Assembly (NCBI RefSeq): GCF_008727735.1
Contig: NZ_CP044227.1
Location: 1,922,001 to 1,986,000 of the forward strand
DNA from: Flintibacter sp. KGMB00164
GTDB lineage: Bacteria; Bacillota; Clostridia; Oscillospirales; Oscillospiraceae
Length of the DNA: 64,000 nucleotides
Direction: 5' to 3'
Part shown: in pieces, positions 41,380-49,987 of the stretch
How positions within the stretch are numbered: position 1 is the stretch's first letter
Layout: every line of letters begins with the position of its first letter
The notes under the pieces: model-generated
The model's database searches: none
Seen by the model: only the letters and a program-made list of their open reading frames with translations
What the model was told of the DNA's origin: nothing
Made by a program: the position numbers and the translations under genes

Positions 41380-41397
41380 GGTTTATATCAATAAACC
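41380..41397. promoter_or_regulatory. Operator 1 (GGTTTA-N6-TAAACC)
   Basis: A perfect dyad, GGTTTAT and ATAAACC with a 4-bp centre. It shares the GGTTTA-N6-TAAAC pattern with operator 2, 32 bp away centre to centre, about three helical turns. Confidence 0.6.
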
Positions 41398-41411
41398 CAC
41401 TTTCTATTTGA

Positions 41412-41429
41412 AGTTTATCACACTAAACC
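41412..41429. promoter_or_regulatory. Operator 2 (GGTTTA-N6-TAAACT), over the distal promoter -10
   Basis: On the minus strand GGTTTA, six bases, TAAACT. The TAAACT half is also the likely -10 of the distal promoter, so a bound protein would block polymerase. Confidence 0.6.
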
Positions 41430-41440
41430 TTCTGTGTCAA
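41412..41440 (-). promoter_or_regulatory. Distal promoter upstream of the membrane protein gene
   Basis: TTGACA (41435-41440), 17 bp, TAAACT (41412-41417) on the minus strand. The transcript would have a leader of about 180 nt, AT-rich, holding one possible 15-codon ORF but no clear structure. Confidence 0.5.
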
Positions 41441-41441
41441 G

Positions 41442-41472
41442 AAAAATCCCCCTGTCAAATGACAAGGGGATT
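41442..41472 (-). terminator. Third terminator downstream of tuf
   Basis: AATCCCC-type 13-bp arms with a 2-nt loop and five T residues on the minus strand, directly before the distal promoter of the next gene. Confidence 0.85.
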
Positions 41473-41532
41473 CGAGAACATAAGGATTACCTTTTCGATC
41501 TTAAGGCGCCTTTCCCGCAGAAGAGCGCCCAT

Positions 41533-41563
41533 AAAAAATACCCGGCCAAAAGGCCGGGTATTT
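41533..41563 (-). terminator. Second terminator downstream of tuf (belongs to the tuf fragment)
   Basis: AAATACCCGGCC and its 12-bp complement with an AAAA/TTTT loop and a T-run. It follows the duplicated tuf tail as a natural gene terminator would. Confidence 0.9.
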
Positions 41564-41576
41564 AGAGGGAGCAAAA

Positions 41577-41600
41577 TTACTCCTCGATCTCGATAACAGC
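41577..41600 (-). pseudogene. Duplicated 3' end of tuf (7 codons plus stop)
   Basis: The last 24 bases of tuf (41671-41694) recur here with 23 identities; the single difference is silent. The encoded residues AVIEIEE and the stop are the same. Upstream codons no longer match. It has its own terminator. It may be the remnant of a displaced or second tuf gene. The match is short, so chance cannot be fully excluded, but the pattern matches that at infB. Confidence 0.65.
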
Positions 41601-41627
41601 ACTTTTGCCGCGGAAGGTTACCCATAT

Positions 41628-41654
41628 AAAAACCGCCCGGCAAAAGCCGGGCGG
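41628..41654 (-). terminator. First terminator of tuf
   Basis: CCGCCCGGC and GCCGGGCGG with a 4-nt loop, followed by five T residues on the minus strand, 17 bp after the stop codon. Confidence 0.92.
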
Positions 41655-41670
41655 CATAGGGAGTTGTTAA

Positions 41671-42873
<1,203 letters not shown>

Positions 42874-42937
42874 TAGAATTTCCTCCTTATATTGCAGTAA
42901 TCAAACATAAATAAAATGGGTCTTGCATATCAGGGCT

Positions 42938-42966
42938 ATTTTATCCTATTCTGGCCATAATTGCAA
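42938..42966 (-). promoter_or_regulatory. Internal promoter for tuf
   Basis: TTGCAA (42961-42966), 17 bp, TAAAAT (42938-42943) on the minus strand, in the 130-bp gap between fusA and tuf. It would allow tuf to be expressed above the rest of the operon. Confidence 0.65.
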
Positions 42967-42992
42967 GCCTAATTTCCCGGGTGCGGAGCCCA

Positions 42993-43011
42993 AGGAGTAA
43001 AAATTACTCCT
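42993..43011 (-). promoter_or_regulatory. Hairpin that includes the fusA stop codon
   Basis: AGGAGTAA and TTACTCCT with a 3-nt loop; the stop codon lies in the stem. There is no T-run, so it is more likely a stability or processing element than a terminator. Confidence 0.45.
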
Positions 43012-45109
43012 GGCTGCGGCCGCGCTCGGCAATGATCTTCTCAGCAATGCTCTTGGGAATCTCCACATAGCTGTGGGGCTCCATGGAGTACTGGCCACGG
43101 CCCTGAGTAGAAGAACGCAGGTCGGTAGCATAGCCAAACATGTTGGCCAGAGGCACCAGAGCGTCGATCTGGGTAGCGCCGGGACGGCTCTCCTGGCCCT
43201 GGATCTGTCCGCGGCGGCTGTTCAGGTCGCCGATGACGTTGCCCAGGTACTCGTCGGGAGCAATGACAGAAACCTTCATCATAGGCTCCAGCAAGATGGG
43301 CTGAGCCTTGCGGCAGGCCTCCTTGAAGGCCATGGAACCGGCAATCTTAAAGGCCATCTCAGAGGAGTCGACCTCGTGGTAGGAACCGAAGGTCAGGTGG
43401 ACCTTCACGTCCACAACGGGATAGCCAGCCAGAACACCGGCCTGCATGGCACCCTGGATACCAGCGTCGACAGCGGGGATATACTCCTTGGGGATGACGC
43501 CGCCGGTGATCTCATTGAGGAACTCATAGCCCTTACCGGACTCGTTGGGCTCCACAGTGATGCGGACGTGGCCGTACTGGCCCTTACCGCCGGACTGACG
43601 GGCATACTTGGTATCCTGCTCCACGCTCTTCTTGATGGTCTCCTTATAGGCAACCTGGGGAGCACCCACGTTGGCCTCGACCTTGTACTCACGCAGCAGA
43701 CGGTCCACGATGATCTCCAGGTGCAGCTCGCCCATGCCGGCGATGATGGTCTGACCGGTCTCCTCATCGGTGTAGGTCTTAAAGGTGGGATCCTCCTCGG
43801 CCAGCTTCATCAGGGCGATGCCCATCTTCTCCTGACCAGCCTTGGTCTTAGGCTCGATAGCCACGCGGATAACGGGCTCGGGGAAGTCCATGGACTCCAG
43901 AATGATGGGGTGCTTCTCATCACACAGAGTGTCACCGGTGGTGGAGTTCTTCAGGCCGATTACGGCGCAGATGTCGCCGGAATAGCAGCACTCGATATCC
44001 TCACGGTGGTTGGCGTGCATCTGCAGAATACGGCCGATGCGCTCCTTCTGCTTCTTGGTGGAGTTGAGCACGGTGGTACCGGTGGTCAGAACGCCGGAGT
44101 ACACACGCACAAAAGACAGACGGCCCACGTAGGGGTCGGTGGCAATCTTAAAGGCCAGAGCGGAGAAGGGACCCTCGTCCTCGGAGTGACGCTCCTCCTC
44201 TTCCTCGGTCTCGGGGTTGACGCCCTTGATGGCGGGGATGTCAACAGGAGAAGGCAGATAGTCCACGATAGCATCCAGCAGCTTCTGGACACCCTTATTC
44301 TTGTAAGAGGTGCCGCACACCACAGGAACCATCAGGTTATCAATGGTGGCCTTACGGATGGCCCGACGGATCATGTCCTGAGGAACAGGCTGCTCCTCCA
44401 GAACCAGCATCATAATCTCCTCGTCCACGTCAGCGCAGGCGTCCAGCAGCTTGGTGCGGTACTCCTGAGCCAGCTCCATCATGTCAGCGGGGATCTCCTC
44501 CACGCGCATGTCCTTGCCCAGGTCATCGTAGTAGATGTCCGCGTCCATCTCAACCAGGTCGATGATACCCTTAAAGGTCTCTTCCTTGCCGATGGGCAGC
44601 TGGATGGGCACCGCATTACACTTCAGACGGTCGTGGATCATGTTGAGCACGTTGTAGAAGTCAGCGCCCATGATGTCCATCTTGTTGACGTAAATCATGC
44701 GGGGGACCTTGTAGTCGTCAGCCTGACGCCAAACAGTCTCGGACTGGGGCTCTACGCCGCCCTTGGCGCACATGACGGTAACAGAGCCGTCCAGCACGCG
44801 CAGGGAACGCTGAACCTCAACGGTGAAGTCCACGTGGCCCGGGGTGTCGATGATGTTCAGACGGGTCTGGGGGAACTGATTCTTGGTTCCCGTCCAGTAA
44901 CAGGTGGTAGCAGCGGAAGTGATGGTGATGCCGCGCTCCTGCTCCTGAGCCATCCAGTCCATGGTGGCGGTACCCTCGTGGGTCTCGCCGATCTTGTAGT
45001 TTACGCCGGTGTAGTAAAGGATACGCTCGGTAGTAGTGGTCTTACCAGCATCGATGTGAGCCATGATGCCAATGTTTCGGGTATTCTGCAAAGAAACTTT
45101 TCTAGGCAT
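43004..45109 (-). CDS. fusA: Elongation factor G
   Basis: The 701-residue translocase moves tRNAs and mRNA through the ribosome. The G domain has [20 protein letters not shown] (about 14-33), DTPGHVDF near 87 and NKMD near 141. Domains II-V follow, with the catalytic loop region [12 protein letters not shown] near 510. The length is normal. RBS AAGGAG precedes the ATG. It lies 18 bp after rpsG, in the standard str order rpsL-rpsG-fusA-tuf. Confidence 0.98.
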   Translation of the reverse strand: MPRKVSLQNTRNIGIMAHIDAGKTTTTERILYYTGVNYKIGETHEGTATMDWMAQEQERGITITSAATTCYWTGTKNQFPQTRLNIIDTPGHVDFTVEVQRSLRVLDGSVTVMCAKGGVEPQSETVWRQADDYKVPRMIYVNKMDIMGADFYNVLNMIHDRLKCNAVPIQLPIGKEETFKGIIDLVEMDADIYYDDLGKDMRVEEIPADMMELAQEYRTKLLDACADVDEEIMMLVLEEQPVPQDMIRRAIRKATIDNLMVPVVCGTSYKNKGVQKLLDAIVDYLPSPVDIPAIKGVNPETEEEEERHSEDEGPFSALAFKIATDPYVGRLSFVRVYSGVLTTGTTVLNSTKKQKERIGRILQMHANHREDIECCYSGDICAVIGLKNSTTGDTLCDEKHPIILESMDFPEPVIRVAIEPKTKAGQEKMGIALMKLAEEDPTFKTYTDEETGQTIIAGMGELHLEIIVDRLLREYKVEANVGAPQVAYKETIKKSVEQDTKYARQSGGKGQYGHVRITVEPNESGKGYEFLNEITGGVIPKEYIPAVDAGIQGAMQAGVLAGYPVVDVKVHLTFGSYHEVDSSEMAFKIAGSMAFKEACRKAQPILLEPMMKVSVIAPDEYLGNVIGDLNSRRGQIQGQESRPGATQIDALVPLANMFGYATDLRSSTQGRGQYSMEPHSYVEIPKSIAEKIIAERGRSQE

Positions 45110-45127
45110 ACTTTGTCTCCTTCTAAA

Positions 45128-45598
45128 TTACCAGCGATAGTGAGCGAAGGCCTTGTTGGACTCGGCCATCTTGTGGGTGTCCTCGCGCTTCTTCACGGCG
45201 CCGCCAAGGTTGTTGGCAGCATCCATGATCTCGCCAGCCAGACGCTCCTTCATGGTCTTCTCGCCGCGGCTGCGGGCATAGCTGGTCAGCCAGCGCAGAC
45301 CCAGGGTCTGACGGCGCTCGGGACGAACTTCAATAGGCACCTGGTAGGTAGCGCCGCCCACACGGCGGGCCTTGACCTCCAGGGAGGGCATGATGTTCTC
45401 CAGAGCCTGAGTGTAAACCTCCATGGGCTCCTTACCGGTCTTCTCCTTGATGATATCGAAGGCACCGTAGACCACCTTCTGAGCCACGCCCTTCTTGCCA
45501 TCCAGCATGATGCTGTTGGTAAGCTTGGTAACCAAAACGGAGTTATACAGCGGATCGGGCAGAACCTCCCGCTTGGGTACATTTCCTCTTCTGGGCAC
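45128..45598 (-). CDS. rpsG: 30S ribosomal protein S7
   Basis: The 156-residue protein starts assembly of the 30S head. Typical stretches are [20 protein letters not shown] at the start and [19 protein letters not shown] near 78. The start codon is GTG at 45598, after AAGGAGG. The C-terminus ends AFAHYRW as is usual. A long, structured gap precedes it; in some bacteria S7 represses its own operon by binding there. Confidence 0.97.
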   Translation of the reverse strand: MPRRGNVPKREVLPDPLYNSVLVTKLTNSIMLDGKKGVAQKVVYGAFDIIKEKTGKEPMEVYTQALENIMPSLEVKARRVGGATYQVPIEVRPERRQTLGLRWLTSYARSRGEKTMKERLAGEIMDAANNLGGAVKKREDTHKMAESNKAFAHYRW

Positions 45599-45639
45599 TT
45601 TGCTTCCCTCCTTCTTATAATAATATAGAAATCATAGGT

Positions 45640-45780
45640 ACTCGAACTGCTTTTTGCAATCCGTGTAATGCCTGTCCGAGGTTTTCCCATATATATAGGT
45701 AAACGCTCGGCAAGGCAGCTTGCCTTGCGCAAACGCACAATGCAATCTCAGTGGTCAGCCTCTTAGGACTGACAGGGGAA
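45640..45780 (-). promoter_or_regulatory. Structured rpsL-rpsG intercistronic leader
   Basis: The 196-bp gap before rpsG holds a strong hairpin (GCAAGGCA and TGCCTTGC with loop AGC) and a second one (GTCAG/CTGAC near the rpsL end). In E. coli the matching gap is the S7 autoregulation site; whether that holds here is untested. Confidence 0.35.
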
Positions 45781-45794
45781 GTATCCGGTTTGGA

Positions 45795-46220
45795 TTACTT
45801 CTTCTTACCGGCCTTGGGACGCTTGGCACCGTACTTGGAACGAGCCTGCATACGGCCGTTGACGCCCTGGGTATCCAGAGTGCCGCGGATGATGTGGTAA
45901 CGCACACCGGGCAGGTCCTTAACACGGCCGCCGCGGATCATAACCACGGAGTGCTCCTGCAGGTTGTGGCCCACGCCAGGGATATAAGCGGTGACCTCGT
46001 AGCCGTTGGTCAGACGCACACGGGCGATCTTACGCAGAGCGGAGTTCGGCTTCTTAGGAGTAGAAGTACGAACGGCAGTGCAGACACCTCTCTTCTGGGG
46101 AGAAGGCAGATCGGTCTGGCGATTCTTCAGGGTGTTCAGGCCGTGCTGGAGGGCGGGAGAAGTGGACTTATAGGTCACCTGCTCGCGGCCCTTGCGAACC
46201 AGCTGATTAAAAGTAGGCAT
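45795..46220 (-). CDS. rpsL: 30S ribosomal protein S12
   Basis: The 141-residue protein lies at the decoding centre. It has the conserved [15 protein letters not shown] and the [11 protein letters not shown] and [11 protein letters not shown] segments. The lysine in TPKKPNS (K43-equivalent in E. coli) is wild type, so no streptomycin-resistance change is visible at that site. RBS AAAGGAGG precedes the ATG. It follows the L7Ae-like gene in the same transcript. Confidence 0.97.
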   Translation of the reverse strand: MPTFNQLVRKGREQVTYKSTSPALQHGLNTLKNRQTDLPSPQKRGVCTAVRTSTPKKPNSALRKIARVRLTNGYEVTAYIPGVGHNLQEHSVVMIRGGRVKDLPGVRYHIIRGTLDTQGVNGRMQARSKYGAKRPKAGKKK

Positions 46221-46321
46221 GATTTTCCTCCTTTCCTGAAATCTGTCCCTTGTGGGACATGGTATTTATTTTAACAAAATAAGGGGAACCTTATTCTGCT
46301 AAAACCAAAAAAGTTTTTCGA

Positions 46322-46561
46322 TCACACCAGGGCGGCGATGGCCGCACCCACAGCGATCCCGCAGGCCTCCCCCAGTGCCTTCATGGTGCTCACCTGCTCC
46401 AGGGGCACCTGCTGGCGCACCGCCTCCTGTACCAGAGGCTGGAGAATACGGGGGTCTGCGTCCTGGGCCATATACACACGTTTGGCCCGGTGGTCCTTCA
46501 AGGCCCGGCGGGTCTGCTTGGCACCCACCACCTTGTTTTCCTGCTTGAGTTGCTCGATCAT
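46322..46561 (-). CDS. L7Ae/L30e-family ribosomal protein (YbxF/RplGB-like)
   Basis: This 79-residue protein is an L7Ae-type K-turn-binding domain: KVVGAKQTRRAL near 10, VYMAQDADPRILQPLVQEA near 29 and a C-terminal LGEACGIAVGAAIAALV. Its place directly before rpsL matches ybxF of Bacillus. The ATG at 46561 follows GAGGAGGG; an in-frame ATG 14 codons upstream precedes that site and is rejected. It opens the str transcript. Confidence 0.9.
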   Translation of the reverse strand: MIEQLKQENKVVGAKQTRRALKDHRAKRVYMAQDADPRILQPLVQEAVRQQVPLEQVSTMKALGEACGIAVGAAIAALV

Positions 46562-46643
46562 AATTCGGTGCCCTCCTCTCCCCCGTTGCCAGGGGCGTTT
46601 CATCGGGTAAAAGGGCAGATTGCCCCTACCACCGCAATTTGGA

Positions 46644-46672
46644 ATTATAGCATGTTGTCAAGGCCACGTCAA
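46644..46672 (-). promoter_or_regulatory. Main promoter of the str operon
   Basis: TTGACG (46667-46672), 17 bp, TATAAT (46644-46649) on the minus strand. Confidence 0.8.
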
Positions 46673-46784
46673 GCACAGATTTTCTCTAAATTTTCCGCTC
46701 TTTCTGTCTATTTTCTCCAGAAGGGCAGTATGAGCCTGGAAGTTGGGGAAATACTACCTCAAACAGGGAAAGGAGGTATGCGTT

Positions 46785-46970
46785 TTGACCGTCCATGTCA
46801 ACGACAACTGCATCGGCTGCGGCCTGTGTGTCAACATGTGCGGCAACGTCTTTCTGATGACAGAGGGAGGCGTAGCCGCTGCCCGGGACGAGATCTTCCC
46901 GGAACAGGAGGCCCCTGCTCAGGAAGCCGCGGAGAGCTGCCCTGTTCAAGCCATTGAGATTCGTGAGTAA
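46785..46970 (+). CDS. Small [4Fe-4S] ferredoxin
   Basis: The 61-residue protein has a single cluster motif CIGCGLCVNMC near 9-19 and the distal CPVQAI near 53, as in one-cluster ferredoxins. It probably carries electrons in anaerobic redox reactions. The start is TTG at 46785, 8 bases after AAAGGAGG; an out-of-frame ATG lies within that spacer. It stands alone, divergent from the str operon. The sequence upstream to 46672 shows no strong promoter. Confidence 0.82.
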   Translation: MTVHVNDNCIGCGLCVNMCGNVFLMTEGGVAAARDEIFPEQEAPAQEAAESCPVQAIEIRE

Positions 46971-47024
46971 CCGCTTTATTTCCGTTTTTTTAGCGGCAAA
47001 ACCGGAATGTCAGGCGGCAAACTC

Positions 47025-47062
47025 AAAAAGAAGGACACGACTTACGTCGTGTCCTTCTTTTT
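47025..47062. terminator. Bidirectional terminator between ferredoxin and tRNA-Gly
   Basis: AAAAAGAAGGACACGAC and its 17-bp complement with a TTAC loop. It ends the tRNA transcript on the minus strand and can also stop the ferredoxin message. Confidence 0.93.
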
Positions 47063-47137
47063 GGAGCGAGTGACGAGGCTCGAACTCGCTACCTCCACCT
47101 TGGCAAGGTGGCGCTCTACCAGATGAGCTACACTCGC
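47062..47137 (-). tRNA. tRNA-Gly (GCC), downstream copy
   Basis: On the minus strand GCGAGTG pairs with CACTCGC, the anticodon loop is TTGCCAA (anticodon GCC), the T-loop has GTTCGAGCC, and TCCA at the 3' end encodes CCA. The length is 76 nt. It is identical to the upstream copy. Confidence 0.96.
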
Positions 47138-47142
47138 AAAAT

Positions 47143-47170
47143 ATAAGATGTACCATTGGGTACATCTTAT
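47143..47170. repeat. Perfect hairpin in the spacer between the two tRNA-Gly genes
   Basis: ATAAGATGTACC and its 12-bp complement with a 4-nt loop fill most of the 47-bp spacer. No T-run of terminator length follows. It could be a processing site or a partial terminator that lowers the second copy. Confidence 0.6.
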
Positions 47171-47184
47171 TGCATGATTGCACT

Positions 47185-47260
47185 TGGAGCGAGTGACGAG
47201 GCTCGAACTCGCTACCTCCACCTTGGCAAGGTGGCGCTCTACCAGATGAGCTACACTCGC
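47185..47260 (-). tRNA. tRNA-Gly (GCC), promoter-proximal copy
   Basis: It has the same 76-nt sequence and features as the copy at 47062-47137: a GCGAGTG/CACTCGC acceptor stem, anticodon GCC and an encoded CCA. It lies 14 bp after its promoter's -10 box. Confidence 0.96.
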
Positions 47261-47274
47261 AAGCGACAATCGGT

Positions 47275-47302
47275 ATTATAACAGAATTTTCAACAATGTC
47301 AA
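47275..47302 (-). promoter_or_regulatory. Promoter for the tRNA-Gly pair
   Basis: TTGACA (47297-47302), 16 bp, TATAAT (47275-47280) on the minus strand. Confidence 0.88.
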
Positions 47303-47342
47303 CCGCTTTTTTAAAATTTTCAAAATTATTTTCAGAGCGGAA

Positions 47343-48410
47343 TCAATTGCAGGCAGGGACCTGCTGGGTATCCCAGACATACCCCTGCTGCGTCATGGTC
47401 TGATCTACGTTATAGGCCACATTCCCTGTGCGGCTCAGATCCACATGTCGGTAACCCGAAGCGGTCTGCACCACGTTCCAGAAGTGACTCTGTCCATTCT
47501 TCTGCCCATCCACCACAGAGCAGGTGATCCCCACCTGACGGCAAAGCAGACTGAAGGCCAGCGCCACGCCCTGGCTGTCTCCGCCTCCGCCCAGCAGGGC
47601 GTCATAAGCAGTACTTCCCCCCTGGGCAGAATACGCCCCCAAGGATTGCAGGGTACCGGTAATTCCATCCAGCTTTTCTTTGATGGTCAGCTCCGTCAAT
47701 GGCTGGCAGATACGCTCCGCCTCCCGGGAGAGGGAATTGCGCCAGCTCTCCAGCGTCTGCAGAGACTGGTGGTAGGTCAGAGTAACTTCCACGATCCGCT
47801 GCTGGCCGCTTTCTGGGTACATGGCCACCTGGGCATCGGGAAAATCCAGCGCCGTGGCCGGATTGGAGAGGTAGGCCTGCCGCACCAGCTGCTGGATGTA
47901 TGCCTCATCCTCCTCAAAGTAGCTGATGCGCAGCACCACCTCAGTGTCAAAGGAGGACAGGGCGCGGCTCAGCTCGCTGCGAATGGCAGCGGCTCCCGTG
48001 GCGTCTACGATGGAGGCCACCTGTTCCCGGGTGCGGCGGTAGGTGATCTGCACGTCGGCCTCATAGCTGCCCACGATGGAGATGACGCTGTACTTGATGT
48101 AATCCACCGCGTAGGCTCCCAAAGGATCCTCCTGTTTCACCTCCAGGCAGGCTTCATCCATCAGCTTTTTGAAGTCCGCTTCTTCTCCGGAGTAACGGAT
48201 GGAACCGCTCTCCTCCCCCTGGTTAATGAGGTAGATGAGCGCATTGACCAACTCCTGGTAGTTCTGCACCCGCATGGTATTTGCGTCGCCCTCGGCAGTC
48301 GGGGTGGCGCTGTGAACGGTGACCGAGGAGTAGTCCCGGTTGAGCATGGAGGAACACCCTGTGCTCAAGAGCATCAGGGCGGCCATAACAGCACAAATCA
48401 TCTTTCGCAT
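47343..48410 (-). CDS. Lipoprotein with transglutaminase-like domain lacking the catalytic cysteine
   Basis: The 355-residue protein has a lipoprotein signal (lipobox STGC, C19) and a long N-terminal region (about 45-240) of unknown fold. Its C-terminal transglutaminase-like core reads GDSQGVALAFSLLCRQVG, SHFWNVV and HVDLS. The usual Cys-His-Asp triad appears as S279, H309 and D324, so the nucleophile is replaced by serine. It may be a non-catalytic binding protein, or a serine variant. It sits on the outer membrane face at the end of the topoisomerase-yitT-lutC operon. Confidence 0.75.
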   Translation of the reverse strand: MRKMICAVMAALMLLSTGCSSMLNRDYSSVTVHSATPTAEGDANTMRVQNYQELVNALIYLINQGEESGSIRYSGEEADFKKLMDEACLEVKQEDPLGAYAVDYIKYSVISIVGSYEADVQITYRRTREQVASIVDATGAAAIRSELSRALSSFDTEVVLRISYFEEDEAYIQQLVRQAYLSNPATALDFPDAQVAMYPESGQQRIVEVTLTYHQSLQTLESWRNSLSREAERICQPLTELTIKEKLDGITGTLQSLGAYSAQGGSTAYDALLGGGGDSQGVALAFSLLCRQVGITCSVVDGQKNGQSHFWNVVQTASGYRHVDLSRTGNVAYNVDQTMTQQGYVWDTQQVPACN

Positions 48411-48442
48411 CCGGGACTCCTCCTCTTATCCGCTCCGGGCGG

Positions 48443-49033
48443 TCACATACCCAGTTCTTCCTCGATCAGTACCACTTCTGCCTGTTCAAAGCCGGTGGGC
48501 TTTCTCCACAGGACGCTCAGGCCCCGGCAGATGCGTTCGGGACTCTTACAGTCGTAGCAGCGGTCCGCCTTGACGGCGCAGGGCGTCTTTTTCCCCAGAC
48601 GCTGCGCATTCTTGGGGGCAGCCACATTTCGTGCCCGCCACAGGGCTTTTTCAAAATCGGGGGCGATCTTGTTGCAGCCCACCACATAATAGACCCGCTT
48701 GGGACCAAACATGGAAGCGGCTACCCGGTTACAGTTACCGTCGATGTTGACGATCTCGCCCGTCTCCGCCAGGCCGTTCACCGAGGTGAGGTACACGTCG
48801 GCCAGCATGGCCCGGCGCAACTCGCCCCCCTCCCAGTGCCAGATCACTTCATTGTGCTTGGACAGGCGTTCCGACAGTCCCATGGCCTGAATGGTCATGG
48901 AGCCGCCGATGCCCACCGTAGCCCCGTCGATCTGGGCGTCCAGATAGTCTGCCGCCTCCTTGGCCGTGGCAAAGCAGCTGGTCTGAAAGCCCCGCTCCTC
49001 CAGATTCTTTCTTACACGTTCCATGTCCGCCAT
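48443..49033 (-). CDS. LUD domain (LutC-like) protein
   Basis: The 196-residue protein carries the LUD/DUF162 domain: TVGIGGSMTIQAMGL near 39, DVYLTSVNGLAETGEIVNID near 79 and a C-terminal cysteine-containing segment (RCYDCKSPERICRG). LUD proteins include LutB and LutC of lactate utilisation, but no lutA/lutB are here and many clostridial singletons have unknown roles. It starts 34 bp after the YitT gene, with AAAGGAG upstream. Confidence 0.85.
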   Translation of the reverse strand: MADMERVRKNLEERGFQTSCFATAKEAADYLDAQIDGATVGIGGSMTIQAMGLSERLSKHNEVIWHWEGGELRRAMLADVYLTSVNGLAETGEIVNIDGNCNRVAASMFGPKRVYYVVGCNKIAPDFEKALWRARNVAAPKNAQRLGKKTPCAVKADRCYDCKSPERICRGLSVLWRKPTGFEQAEVVLIEEELGM

Positions 49034-49067
49034 ACTTGCTGCTCCTTTCCGGGAAAATCCCCTGTCC

Positions 49068-49940
49068 TTACACCGCGTCTTTGCGGTAAGTCTTAAAGCC
49101 GTTGCCCGTCACCTCGTGGGCGTTGCAGACGATAATGAAGGCATTTTTATCGATCTCAAAGATCATTTCCTTCAGGGTAACGATCTCCTTCTGCTTAAAG
49201 GCACACATGAGCACCCGCTTCTCCGATCCGGAGTAAGCGCCCTCGCCCCGCAGCACCGTCACGCCACGGTCCAGGTCCCGCACGATCACATCGGAAACGG
49301 CCTGGGCCCGGTCGCTGATGATATAAGCCACCTTGGCGGTGTCCATGCCGTAGAGCACCGCATCGGTCACGTAGGCGGACACTACCTGGGCGATCACGCC
49401 GTACAGAGCGGCGGTCACATCGCCAAAGGCGATGGCTACCAGCACGATGACTGCCAGATCGATAACCAGCAGCAGCTTGCCCATGGGCGCCCAGGGCAGC
49501 TTTAATTTCACCAGGCGGGCGATCAGGTCGGTGCCGCCGGTTGTGGCTCCTTTGACAAAGATAATGCCCAGAGCCAGACCGATCACCGCACCGCCGCAGA
49601 TGGCGGCCAGCATACGGTCCATGGGTGCAAAATCAAACATCCAGTCGATCACGTCCACCGCTACCGAGGACAGGGCCATGGAGTACAGCGAGGTGACCAG
49701 CAGGTGGCCGCCGATATACTTCCAGCCCAGCACAAACAGGGGGATGTTGATGACCAGCACGAAAATACCGATGGGGATGATGGGCAAATAGGCGTTGACC
49801 ACCTGGCCCACACCGGTGATGCCACCAAAGCCGATGGCGTTGGGGGTGTAGAACCAGTCAAAGCCAACGGCATACAAAATGGATCCAAAGGTGATCCAGA
49901 AATAGGCCTCCGCCGTCTTTTTTACTGTAACTTTACTCAT
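49068..49940 (-). CDS. YitT family membrane protein
   Basis: The 290-residue protein has five N-terminal membrane helices (about 10-205) with the family motifs PNAIGFGGITGVGQV and GATTGGTDLIARLV, then a soluble DUF2179 domain (about 215-290). The family's function is unknown. RBS AAGGAGG precedes the ATG. It is co-oriented with and 47 bp from the topoisomerase A gene. Confidence 0.9.
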   Translation of the reverse strand: MSKVTVKKTAEAYFWITFGSILYAVGFDWFYTPNAIGFGGITGVGQVVNAYLPIIPIGIFVLVINIPLFVLGWKYIGGHLLVTSLYSMALSSVAVDVIDWMFDFAPMDRMLAAICGGAVIGLALGIIFVKGATTGGTDLIARLVKLKLPWAPMGKLLLVIDLAVIVLVAIAFGDVTAALYGVIAQVVSAYVTDAVLYGMDTAKVAYIISDRAQAVSDVIVRDLDRGVTVLRGEGAYSGSEKRVLMCAFKQKEIVTLKEMIFEIDKNAFIIVCNAHEVTGNGFKTYRKDAV

Positions 49941-49987
49941 AGAAAACCTCCTTACTCCTTCTCACAGTAACACAAAACACTATGCGC

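Noticed and set aside
41455-41643. 62-codon frame downstream of tuf
   Set aside because: It runs through two terminators and the tuf fragment; no ribosome site and no sensible composition.
43073-45628. 851-codon open frame antisense to fusA and rpsG
   Set aside because: Shadow of highly expressed genes with strong codon bias; no domain seen.
47062-47260. Repeated 76-bp units considered as a mobile or CRISPR-type repeat
   Set aside because: Both fold as tRNA-Gly(GCC) with encoded CCA and share a promoter and a terminator.
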